A program made the position numbers and the translations under genes. Below the pieces are notes generated by a model. The model made no database searches. It was not told the DNA's origin and saw only the letters and a list, made by a program, of their open reading frames with translations. This document shows, in pieces, positions 1-7,713 of a DNA stretch of 64,000 nucleotides (positions are counted from its first letter, which is position 1; each line of letters begins with the position of its first letter). Source of the stretch: JASLBX01 sp036373915 (GTDB taxonomy: Bacteria; Actinomycetota; Actinomycetes; Jiangellales; Jiangellaceae); NCBI GenBank assembly GCA_036373915.1, contig DASUUU010000065.1, positions 1-64,000 of the forward strand. Reading direction: 5' to 3'.

Positions 1-1718
1 AGTTTCGCCTTGGCCATCGGGTAGGCCGCGATGACCTTCTCCAGCAGGGCCCGCCCCACCCCCGAGCCGCCGACGGTGACCACCACGACCTTCTCCCCCG
101 GCGCGAAACCGAGCTCTTCTCGCATTCCCTCGATGTCACGCGGATCCGGCGGGGTGAAGCCGGTGATATAACCCGAGAACCCGAAGTGGTCCTCGGTCCA
201 CTCCCTGATCTTCGGCAGGCCTGGGCCGAAGCTCTCCGGGATCACATCATCGGCATTGCCCACGAAGACGGCACGGTCGCGAATGCGTGGGAACCGGGCG
301 ACGTGCTCGATCATCTCGGCGTTGTAGTCACTGGTGAGGAACGCCTCGCGCTCTCCGCCGTCGGGCATGGGGAGGTACCCGACGAAGTCGGTCATCCACA
401 CGTGCGAGCCGCGCTTGAGCTCGGGGTTTTCGTGCCAGAAGTGGTCGATGTCCCACGCCTCGTCGCTGATCACCAGGTCGTACAGCCCCTCCTCCACGAC
501 CTCCTGAAAGATCATGAAATTGGCCACCAGGATCTCGTCCATGTTGCGCAGCGCCTGGAAACAGTGCAGGTCATGACCCGCGGCCTCCGAGGCGATGTGG
601 GCGGATTCGCTGGCCAGCCAGCGGCTCGCAGGGTGGATCGTCTCTCCTTCCGCGTTGAGCACATGCGTCACGGGGTCCTGAGCCAGCCAGTCGACCTGTA
701 GGTCGGGTTCGAGCTTCTTCAGCTCCTTGACGATCGCCACGTCCCTGCGGGCATGTCCGAGGCCGATCGGCGACGACACGTAGAGCGCGCGTTTGGGCCG
801 GCTGAGCCCGCGTGTCCAATGCTGAGTCTTCACATCCGACCCTTTCAGTCGATCGACGAACGTCCTGATGGCCCGGTTGACCCGGACGGGCTCCCTGGCG
901 ATGGTCAGGTGACCGGCTCCCTCGATGACGATCAGCTCTCCGCCTGTCAGCTCAGCGAACGCCCGGCCCCGCTCGACGTGCTGACACACGTCCCGGTCGC
1001 CATGGACGACCAAGACGGGAACGCACAGCTCACGGCAACGGCGCTCGAAGTCCTCGCGGCCCGGCGGATCGAGGTCGGCCGCCTCTTCGCCGGCGGCGAG
1101 GATCTCGCCGGTCGATTCCAATGCCCAGCTGACCGCGTCCTCGTGTTGCTTGGTCGAGTGCGGCTCGACCAGCTGGGCTCCGAAGAAGAACTCCACCCAC
1201 TTGCGGTGCTCGTTGACTATTCCGTGCCTGGTGCACAGCTCCCAGCCGGATGCGTCCTCGATGACTTCGTCCCACCGGCGAGCCGCCTCGACCCAATGTG
1301 GCTGGGGCAGGCCGAGGTACGGGACGCCGGGCTCTATTGCCACCAGCGCGAGCACCCGGTCGGGGTGCTCGGCGGCGATGTCGACGGCCCACCAGTTGGC
1401 GTGGCAGTGGGCGACCACGACGGCCGCAGCCGTTCCGGTCGCGTCCAGCACCGCGACGATGTCGCGTTCGTTCTCGGCTCGGGCGTGCGCAGCGGTCTCG
1501 GTGGGACGTCCGGAGCGGCCGTTGCCGCGGCCGTCGAGGGTGACAACCCGGTAGTGCCTGGCGAGGTACGGAATCAGCGCCTTCCAGATCCGGGAGTGGG
1601 TGATCGGGGACGGCGGGACCAGCAGCAAGGTGGGCTCACCGGCGCCGAAGACCTCGTAGTAGATCTGGACTCCGTCGCGGTCGACGTAGCCCGACTGGTC
1701 GGGGTGCAGTGCCCGCAT
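1..1718 (-). CDS. Alpha/beta hydrolase-glycosyltransferase fusion (3' end outside window)
   Basis: One uninterrupted minus-strand reading frame begins at ATG 1718 and is still open at base 1 (572 residues visible). Residues 1-290 are an alpha/beta hydrolase paralogous to the gene just upstream (same MR-A...DRDG start, same HSR-W-K and PYLARHYRV blocks). The nucleophile elbow reads AHCHAN, so residue 105 is Cys where the neighbour has Ser; the acid (HGDRD) and His (EGAGH) are present. From about residue 305 (ALYVSSPIGLGHARRD) a second domain starts that resembles a GT-B/GT28-like glycosyltransferase, with a VVVTVGGSGVGRALL nucleotide-sugar-binding-like loop near the window edge. The start overlaps the upstream stop (TGATG), so translation is probably coupled. 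A GTG at 833 could give a free-standing glycosyltransferase, but no stop separates the domains. Substrates are unknown; the glycosyltransferase call is family-level only. Confidence 0.8.
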   Translation of the reverse strand, partial: MRALHPDQSGYVDRDGVQIYYEVFGAGEPTLLLVPPSPITHSRIWKALIPYLARHYRVVTLDGRGNGRSGRPTETAAHARAENERDIVAVLDATGTAAAVVVAHCHANWWAVDIAAEHPDRVLALVAIEPGVPYLGLPQPHWVEAARRWDEVIEDASGWELCTRHGIVNEHRKWVEFFFGAQLVEPHSTKQHEDAVSWALESTGEILAAGEEAADLDPPGREDFERRCRELCVPVLVVHGDRDVCQHVERGRAFAELTGGELIVIEGAGHLTIAREPVRVNRAIRTFVDRLKGSDVKTQHWTRGLSRPKRALYVSSPIGLGHARRDVAIVKELKKLEPDLQVDWLAQDPVTHVLNAEGETIHPASRWLASESAHIASEAAGHDLHCFQALRNMDEILVANFMIFQEVVEEGLYDLVISDEAWDIDHFWHENPELKRGSHVWMTDFVGYLPMPDGGEREAFLTSDYNAEMIEHVARFPRIRDRAVFVGNADDVIPESFGPGLPKIREWTEDHFGFSGYITGFTPPDPRDIEGMREELGFAPGEKVVVVTVGGSGVGRALLEKVIAAYPMAKAK

Positions 1719-2623
1719 CACGTCAGCCGATCGACGAACTCGCGGAGAGCCCGGTTGACCCGCACCGGATCGCGGGCGAGCGGCAGGTGGCCCGAGCCTT
1801 CCAGTACGACGAGTTGCGCGTCGATCAGCTCGGCGAGCAACCGCCCTCGGGCGAACGGGCTGACCTGGTCGATGTCACCGTGCATCACCAGCGCCGGCGC
1901 CGATACCTGCTCGCACCAGTGGCGCACGGTCGCCTCATCCGGATAGGAACCCGGGCCATGGTGCGCGACCAGCACTTCTCCGCTGGTCTCCAGCCCCCAG
2001 CCGACCGCGTCCTCGATCGGCTTGGTGGAATGCGGCTCGTTGAGCGCCTGGCCGAAGAAGAACCACAGGAAGTCCTCGTGATGCTTGCGCCAGTAGTCGA
2101 GGTTGTACTTCGCCCAATGCGTCGCCGGATCCCGGCCCCCGGCTGGAACCGCGGACGGGGAAAGATCCGGGAGCGGGTCGAGCGGACCGAAATGGTCGGA
2201 CCGTGCCGTGCGACCTGCCGGCAACGCAACCGATGGGCAGATGGCGACTAGACCGGCGACGCGGTCTGGATGGGTGGCGGCGAGCTCGAGCGCCCAGTTC
2301 GCAGCCATCGACAGGCCGACCACCACGGCTCGACTGGTGTCCGTCGCGTCCAGCACGGCCCGGGAGTACGCGACCTGTGCGGAGTGGTGGTACGGCGCGG
2401 CCTCCAGCGGTCGGTCCGATAGCCCGTTGCCCGGGCCGTCGTACGTGATCACGCGGTAGTGGCGGGCGAGGTACGGCACCTGCAGCTTCCAGAACCGGGA
2501 ATGGACGACCGTCCAGGTCGGCAACAGCAAGATCGTCGGCTCGCTGTCGCCGAACACCTGATACCCGAGACTGACTCCGTCCCGGTTTACGTGGCCCTCG
2601 GCGATGGGCTCACATGCCCTCAT
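1718..2623 (-). CDS. Alpha/beta fold hydrolase
   Basis: This is a 301-residue alpha/beta hydrolase. The nucleophile elbow is VVGLSMAA (Ser105), followed by MHGDIDQ for the acid and EGSGHLP for the catalytic His; a YDGPGNGLSDRP loop is also visible. I chose ATG 2623 rather than GTG 2629 because the N terminus (MRACEP...NRDG) then aligns with that of the downstream paralogue (MRALHP...DRDG). The gene overlaps the end of the small membrane-protein gene by 14 bases and its stop overlaps the next start by one base, so it lies inside a compact operon. The pair probably arose by tandem duplication, one copy keeping Ser and the other acquiring Cys and a glycosyltransferase tail. The substrate cannot be inferred. 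Confidence 0.85.
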   Translation of the reverse strand: MRACEPIAEGHVNRDGVSLGYQVFGDSEPTILLLPTWTVVHSRFWKLQVPYLARHYRVITYDGPGNGLSDRPLEAAPYHHSAQVAYSRAVLDATDTSRAVVVGLSMAANWALELAATHPDRVAGLVAICPSVALPAGRTARSDHFGPLDPLPDLSPSAVPAGGRDPATHWAKYNLDYWRKHHEDFLWFFFGQALNEPHSTKPIEDAVGWGLETSGEVLVAHHGPGSYPDEATVRHWCEQVSAPALVMHGDIDQVSPFARGRLLAELIDAQLVVLEGSGHLPLARDPVRVNRALREFVDRLT

Positions 2624-2777
2624 CGCCACCTACCCCGAGAGCCTGCCGGCGAGCCCGTGCCCGCCGGAAAGCCGTCGCGACGGCCAGGACCCCGAGCACG
2701 AGCAGGGCCACGAGTAGGGCAACCAGCGCCGGGTCGGGGCCATGGCTGTGACCGGCATGAGCGAGTACTACCTGCAT
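2610..2777 (-). CDS. Small His-rich single-span membrane protein (55 aa)
   Basis: This short gene starts at ATG 2777 with GGAAGG nine bases upstream, 12 bases after the DUF2182 stop. It ends at TGA 2612-2610, inside the start of the hydrolase gene. The peptide begins MQVVLAHAGHSHGPDP, with three His residues within six positions. It continues with one hydrophobic span (about residues 17-36) and a very basic tail (FRRARARRQ), which predicts the N terminus outside and the C terminus in the cytosol. The His cluster next to two Cys-rich metal-protein-like neighbours suggests metal binding, but this is inference. I know no named family. The operon spacing and Shine-Dalgarno site are the main evidence that it is real. 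Confidence 0.6.
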   Translation of the reverse strand: MQVVLAHAGHSHGPDPALVALLVALLVLGVLAVATAFRRARARRQALGVGGDEGM

Positions 2778-2789
2778 CAGCGAGCCTTC

Positions 2790-3572
2790 CTACAGTGGAG
2801 TGAACAGTGCGATGCCGGCAGTCGCAAGCCCGCCGGCGATCAGGGCGATACCGGCTGGGGCCGCGAGACGCCCGCCCCACTTGGTGGTCTTCTCGGCGAC
2901 CATCACGCCGGTCAGCAGGAGCATCCACAGCAGGCTGCCCGCACCCGTCGCGAACATCACCAGCATCAGCGCCCAGCAGCAGCCCAGACAGTACGCCGCA
3001 TGCCGAAGCCCGAGTGTGACGACGCCGGCGAGGCCTTGGCGGTAGTGCTGCCATAGCACGCTCAGCGGCGACCGGCACGCGGTCAGGCACGCCTTCTTGA
3101 GGGCGCTGAACTGAAAAGAGCCCGCCAGAACGAGCGTGCCGCCGAGCACCAGACCCGGGCGGGCCGACAACCACTGCCACGTGTCGACCAGCGCATGGAC
3201 GGCGGCGTCCCCCGCCAATGCCACGAACGCGAAGCCGATCCAGACCAGCAGGTACGTACCGACGAACACAGCGCGGCTGAGCAGCGGCTGCGGGTGGCGC
3301 GCACTGATCGTCCAGAACAACTCCAGCATCGGCACCGCGGTAGGAAGCATCATGGCGCCCACCATGACCAACCAGGCGGATCCGAAGAGTGCAAGCCGCA
3401 CCGTCCAGCCCAGGCCTGATGTCTCAAGGACGACGTCGTGGTGGCCGTGGACGCTCCCGCCGAGCAGGACGGCGCCGATCGTCACTATCCAGCAGCCGCC
3501 GGCGACGACCCAGACGGCCCGCGCCAGCCCTTGCGCGGGGGTCCGGGTCTGGGTCGTAGTCGTGAGATCCAT
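2790..3572 (-). CDS. DUF2182 integral membrane protein
   Basis: This 260-residue polytopic membrane protein matches the DUF2182 family (predicted metal-binding integral membrane proteins). About seven hydrophobic segments are visible. Family-type features are an early MVGAMMLPTAVPML segment, a central LKKACLTACRSP loop and AAYCLGCCWALMLVM in a late helix, giving two Cys pairs. Start ATG 3572 overlaps the DUF1326 stop (TGATG). DUF1326 and DUF2182 genes are often neighbours, and here they are translationally coupled, which suggests they act together. The biochemical role is unknown; clustered Cys and Met suggest metal or redox handling at the membrane. Confidence 0.88.
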   Translation of the reverse strand: MDLTTTTQTRTPAQGLARAVWVVAGGCWIVTIGAVLLGGSVHGHHDVVLETSGLGWTVRLALFGSAWLVMVGAMMLPTAVPMLELFWTISARHPQPLLSRAVFVGTYLLVWIGFAFVALAGDAAVHALVDTWQWLSARPGLVLGGTLVLAGSFQFSALKKACLTACRSPLSVLWQHYRQGLAGVVTLGLRHAAYCLGCCWALMLVMFATGAGSLLWMLLLTGVMVAEKTTKWGGRLAAPAGIALIAGGLATAGIALFTPL

Positions 3573-4213
3573 CAGCCGGAGAACCGGAACGAACCCTGAA
3601 TGGCGTTCTGGCCACGGACGTCGACGTCGGACAGGCCGTGCCGGCTACCGGCACGCTGGAATCGCTCCGCCTTGCCGGGGTAGGCAGGGGATCCAGGGAT
3701 CGTGCTGAACACTGTTTCGTGCAACGCGGTGGTCCCGCCGGTGGCGCCCCGGAAGGGGCTGAGCCGGGCCTCCGCCAGATCACCGATCTTGACCGTCCCC
3801 TCGCCGCCGGTCACGGTGAAGGTGATGGGGGCGCGTTCCACGGCGACCACCTCGCCGATAAGGGCCGCCAGGTCGGCGATCGGTCCACCGAGCTGGCCGG
3901 TGAACACCTTCAGCAACGCAGCCTGCTGGTCCTCGGTGCACCGGTCGTCGACGAAAATCGCCGCCGTCCAGTTGCCTGCCAGCACATTGCCCGGAATGTG
4001 CACGCTGGCCGCGATGACCCGGTCGGAGACGTCAACGCCCTCGATGGTCCCGCGATCGACGGCCCAGGCAAGGATCGATTCGCAGCTGCCGCCGTCCGGG
4101 TCCTCACCGACCCAGCACGGGCAGAGCGTGTTGCAGGTGCACACCTCCAGCAGCCGACCTTCTATTTCATAGGTCGTGGCGACGGTGTTCTCTTCGGTTG
4201 CGGTGGATGTCAT
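3572..4213 (-). CDS. DUF1326 family Cys-rich protein
   Basis: This 213-residue protein has the DUF1326 hallmark near its N terminus: LLEVCTCNTLCPCWVGEDP followed by GGSC. That is a dense cluster of Cys residues, likely to bind a metal ion or cofactor. The remainder is a soluble beta-rich domain with an AAIFVDD / EDQQAALLKVF pattern common to the family. There is no signal peptide. The start at 4213 overlaps the MddA-like gene by four bases (ATGA), and the stop overlaps the DUF2182 start. Function is not established for this family; the coupling to DUF2182 is the best clue. Confidence 0.88.
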   Translation of the reverse strand: MTSTATEENTVATTYEIEGRLLEVCTCNTLCPCWVGEDPDGGSCESILAWAVDRGTIEGVDVSDRVIAASVHIPGNVLAGNWTAAIFVDDRCTEDQQAALLKVFTGQLGGPIADLAALIGEVVAVERAPITFTVTGGEGTVKIGDLAEARLSPFRGATGGTTALHETVFSTIPGSPAYPGKAERFQRAGSRHGLSDVDVRGQNAIQGSFRFSG

Positions 4214-5022
4214 CGACCTTCTCCGATCTGTGCAGGAAGTGGTGAAATCGGCCGGCCGCGCGTCGAGCGGGCAAACCGCGGCAGAAATAGTGGGACGTCG
4301 CGCATGTACTCCTCGTATGGAGTACCGAAGTGCGCTTGAAGATCACGCTCCTGCCACCGGACCGCCACCAGGATGTAGCCGGTCGCGAATGTGTTGAACA
4401 ACAGCCGACCGGCACTCATGTGTGGCGACGCCCAGAATGCGATCATGAAGCCCACCATGATGGGGTGCCGCACGATCCAGAACAACCATGGCCGCCGGAA
4501 ACCGGTGCTGCCGCGGGCGCCGGGCGACCGCGTGAGCACCTGCCGGACGCCGAACATCTTCAGGTGACCTGCCGCGAAGGTGCTACCCACTATGATCACC
4601 ACGCCCAGCGCCTTGACTACCCACAGCGCCGCGACCGCCCAGCCGGCCTCGAACGACCAGATGGTCGCGGGTACCGGCCGCCACTGCCAGATGAGCAACG
4701 CCACTGCCAGGCTGGCGGCCAGGACGTACGTGCTGCGTTCGGCGGCAGGAGGCACGAAGCGGGTCAGCCGGCGCTTGAACCAGGGCCGCGCCATCACGCT
4801 GTGCTGGACGGCGAACAGGCCAAGGAGCCCGCAGTTGATGACGACCGCGGTGGCCGCTGGGGTGTCCGGCCCGTCGTCGATGCCCTTCGGCACTCCGGTG
4901 TCGGCTAGGAATCCGAGCGCGTAGCCGAAGACGGCAACGAACGAGGCGTAAGCCACCAGGGCATAGGCCACCGTTGCCGCTCGCCTCGCCGAGGAGATGG
5001 TCGTCGCCGACTGGTCAGTCAT
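4210..5022 (-). CDS. MddA/NnrU-like membrane methyltransferase
   Basis: This membrane protein of about 270 residues resembles methanethiol S-methyltransferase (MddA), in the isoprenylcysteine-methyltransferase/NnrU superfamily. Diagnostic stretches are AVQHSVMARPWFKRR and ERSTYVLAAS in the first half, then a C-terminal core FWIVRHPIMVGFMIAFW, with RHP typical of the S-adenosylmethionine site, and a final EERDLQ-like WQERDLQAHFG...EEYM segment. Five to six membrane spans are visible. MddA proteins make dimethyl sulfide from methanethiol; whether this homologue does so is not shown. I prefer ATG 5022 to GTG 5025. It is the first gene of the overlapping operon that ends in the glycosyltransferase fusion. 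Confidence 0.78.
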   Translation of the reverse strand: MTDQSATTISSARRAATVAYALVAYASFVAVFGYALGFLADTGVPKGIDDGPDTPAATAVVINCGLLGLFAVQHSVMARPWFKRRLTRFVPPAAERSTYVLAASLAVALLIWQWRPVPATIWSFEAGWAVAALWVVKALGVVIIVGSTFAAGHLKMFGVRQVLTRSPGARGSTGFRRPWLFWIVRHPIMVGFMIAFWASPHMSAGRLLFNTFATGYILVAVRWQERDLQAHFGTPYEEYMRDVPLFLPRFARSTRGRPISPLPAQIGEGR

Positions 5023-5093
5023 CACCGGGCCCCCACGCTTGTTCTCCCTCGGTTCTACGGTGGGAGCCCGGCCACCACCATCCGGGAAATCAC

Positions 5094-7451
5094 TTAGGAG
5101 CCGTCGCGGTCGGGTTCGTAGATGCCGTGCGAGACCGCCCAGGAGGCGATCTCGGCGCGGGAGTGGGCACCGAGTTTGCCCATCATGTTTCGCACGTGCA
5201 CTTCTGCCGTCTTTTCGGTGATGCCCAGGGTGCGGCCTATCTCGCGGTTCGTGCGCCCGGCCGCGATCAGTGCGGCGACCTCTCGTTCCCGGGGCGTGGG
5301 CCAGGGAGCCGGCTGATCGTCGTTGCCGGCTGACGGGCGCACGACGCGCCGGGCCAGGGCCAAGACTCCGGTGGACGGCAATGCCCGCCCGGCGTCGACG
5401 GCGCGCTCGGCCCGTTCCGGTCCCAGTGCCTGGCGGACGGCCCGTTCGGTGTGCTCGCGGGCAGCCAGCTCGCTCGTCGTTCCCGGCACGGCGAGTGCGC
5501 GGCGGATCACCGAGGCGGCGCCGAGCAGGCGACCGGCGGTTTCGCCGAGCCCGCGACGACTGGCGATCTCCGCGACCAGTTCCAGGCTCTGGGCAAGGCC
5601 GCGCCGGTCGTCGAGCCGTTCATAGGTATCCAGCGCGTCCGCGGCGAGCGTGGCCGCGGCCCTGGCGTTACCGCGCTTGGTTTCGACACTGGCCAGGGCC
5701 CACGCCGACCAGGCAACGGCCCATTCGTAGCCCGTCTTGCGGAATCGCCGCAGGCTTGATTCCAGCCAGTCGGCCGCCTCACTGAGCCGGCCACGGCGCC
5801 AGGCCAGCAAGCCGAGGTCGAACTGCGCCCACGCCGCTCCGCGCTCGTTCGCGGCACCCTCGTGGATGTCGCGGGCCCGGGCGTGGTGCCGGACCGCAAC
5901 GTCGTAGTCGCCGGCGTCGCGTGCCACATGCCCTTGGAATGCGCTGGCGATGGCCACCCGGCGCAGGTCGCCTTCGTCCTCGCTCATGGCCAGGCTCCGG
6001 CCGAGCAGACCGGCGGCGGCTTCGAGATCCCCGTGAGACCACGACAGAATGCCGGCGGCCAGCAGCGCGCCGGCGACCGCGCTCGCCGGCGCCTGGCCCG
6101 TGCCGTCGGCGGCCTCGAGAGTCCGGGTGACGATCATCCGCCCCTCCCCGACGTAACCGCGGGTGTACCAGTACCAGCCCAGGGCCGAAGCAAGCTGGAG
6201 AGCCGTGGTCAGATCACCGGTGTCGAGGCTGTGCTCGAGGGCCGAGCGAAGGTTTCCGTGCTCGTATCCGAGCCAGGCCCACCACAGGTCCTCCTCGGCC
6301 GTGCCGATGCCCACCTCGGCCTGGACCCCGAGCGAGGCGTAGAACCTGGCATGGCGCTGCCTGGTCGGCTCCTGTTCACCGTGGGAGCCCAACTGCTCGG
6401 CCGCGAACTCACGGATGCTCTCGAGCATCGAGAAGACCGTGACACCGTCCGGTCTCGTCGACCGGTTGATGACGCTCTTGTCCACCAGCGACGCCGTGGC
6501 CGCCGCCACATCGAGGGGCCGAGCGTCGTCCGGCGACGTGCAGACGGCTTCGGCGGCGGGCAACGTCCAGCCTCCGACGAACACCGCGAGCCGGCGGAAC
6601 ATGGACCGTTCGGACTCCGGCATCAGGTTGTGACTCCAGCTGATCGCCGTACGCAGTCCTTCATGCCGGTCCGGCATGTCGTGGAACCCGCCGGCGAGAA
6701 GGATCGACCGGTGCCGTAGCCGGTACGAGAGCTCTCCAGGAGTGAAGACCTTCAACTGGGCAGCGGCCAACTCGAGCGCGAGAGGCAACCCGTCCAGGCG
6801 AATGCACACGTCGCCGAGGTCCCGTGCGTTCTCGGGCGTGACGGCGAGGCCGTGCTGGACGGCCTGTGCACGAGACACGAGTAGCCGGACGGCCGGGCTG
6901 GCGGCCACCCGTTCCGGATCGTCGAGGTCGGCGGCCGTGGGCACCGGCAACGGCGAGATGGAGATCTCCCGCTCGACGGTCAGGTGAAGCCGCTCCCGGC
7001 TCGTGGCAAGTACCCGTAGCTGAGCGCACGCGGCCAGTACCTCTCCCAGCTCAGGCACCGGAAGGAAGTGCTCGCAGTTGTCTATCACTAGCAGAAGCTC
7101 GCGATCCGCCAGCCGATCGATGAGGCGGTCCCGTACGGGCTGCCCGGGCGCCTCGCTGCTGCCGACGGCACGCGCGATCTCCCCCAGAACGGACCCCCCG
7201 CTCGGAACCCGGGCAAGGTCGACGAAGACCTCACCGTCGGCGAACCGGCTCTCGATCTCACCGGCGGCGGCCAGAGCCAGCCGGGTCTTGCCCACCCCCG
7301 GCGGCCCGGTCAACGTGACAAGTCGGAACTGCGGATCGGCGAGTGCAGCCTCGACCACGGCCAGTTCGCCGTCCCGCCCGACGAGCGGGGCGGACGGCGC
7401 GGGAAGCGTGGTGGAGCCGGAAGCCACAGCGGAATCATCTACCCGAACCAC
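5094..7451 (-). CDS. Large LuxR-type regulator with NB-ARC-like ATPase and TPR region
   Basis: This 785-residue regulator has three parts. An N-terminal ATPase module carries PLVGRDGEL and the P loop GPPGVGKTRLAL (residues 49-56), then an LLVIDNCEHF Walker B. A central helical TPR-like repeat region follows (about residues 380-680). The C terminus is a LuxR-type helix-turn-helix (about residues 720-775) with REREVAALIAAGRTNREIG and KTAEVHVRNMMGKLG. Such proteins bind ATP and often respond to a small ligand. It is co-oriented with, and 71 bp upstream of, the MddA-like operon, so it may control it. The start is GTG 7451 with no clear Shine-Dalgarno site, so the N terminus is uncertain by a few residues. 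Confidence 0.88.
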   Translation of the reverse strand: MVRVDDSAVASGSTTLPAPSAPLVGRDGELAVVEAALADPQFRLVTLTGPPGVGKTRLALAAAGEIESRFADGEVFVDLARVPSGGSVLGEIARAVGSSEAPGQPVRDRLIDRLADRELLLVIDNCEHFLPVPELGEVLAACAQLRVLATSRERLHLTVEREISISPLPVPTAADLDDPERVAASPAVRLLVSRAQAVQHGLAVTPENARDLGDVCIRLDGLPLALELAAAQLKVFTPGELSYRLRHRSILLAGGFHDMPDRHEGLRTAISWSHNLMPESERSMFRRLAVFVGGWTLPAAEAVCTSPDDARPLDVAAATASLVDKSVINRSTRPDGVTVFSMLESIREFAAEQLGSHGEQEPTRQRHARFYASLGVQAEVGIGTAEEDLWWAWLGYEHGNLRSALEHSLDTGDLTTALQLASALGWYWYTRGYVGEGRMIVTRTLEAADGTGQAPASAVAGALLAAGILSWSHGDLEAAAGLLGRSLAMSEDEGDLRRVAIASAFQGHVARDAGDYDVAVRHHARARDIHEGAANERGAAWAQFDLGLLAWRRGRLSEAADWLESSLRRFRKTGYEWAVAWSAWALASVETKRGNARAAATLAADALDTYERLDDRRGLAQSLELVAEIASRRGLGETAGRLLGAASVIRRALAVPGTTSELAAREHTERAVRQALGPERAERAVDAGRALPSTGVLALARRVVRPSAGNDDQPAPWPTPREREVAALIAAGRTNREIGRTLGITEKTAEVHVRNMMGKLGAHSRAEIASWAVSHGIYEPDRDGS

Positions 7452-7713
7452 GCAGGGGAACAGCTATCGGGCTCCAGTCTGACGTACGGTTCCCATAACG
7501 GCGTCAGCCCGGCACGAAACCTTGCGCCACGATGGCCGTCAGCCACCGGCGCCGAATTTAGCGAGAACCTCTGCGGCAGTTGTGCCGCGCCCGCGCTCGA
7601 TCGCTGCCCGGAGGGCGTAAGGATTCCGTAATGTTCCGACTTGAACGTCAGTGCTGTCTGGGCCGTACTAGCCGGCAAACGCAGTCCTCCGCGCCCAGGC
7701 AGGGGTGATCGTG

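Noticed and set aside
753..1946. Long plus-strand open frame (397 codons)
   Set aside because: It is antisense to the hydrolase fusion and contains no family motif; the minus-strand frame has recognisable hydrolase and glycosyltransferase motifs.
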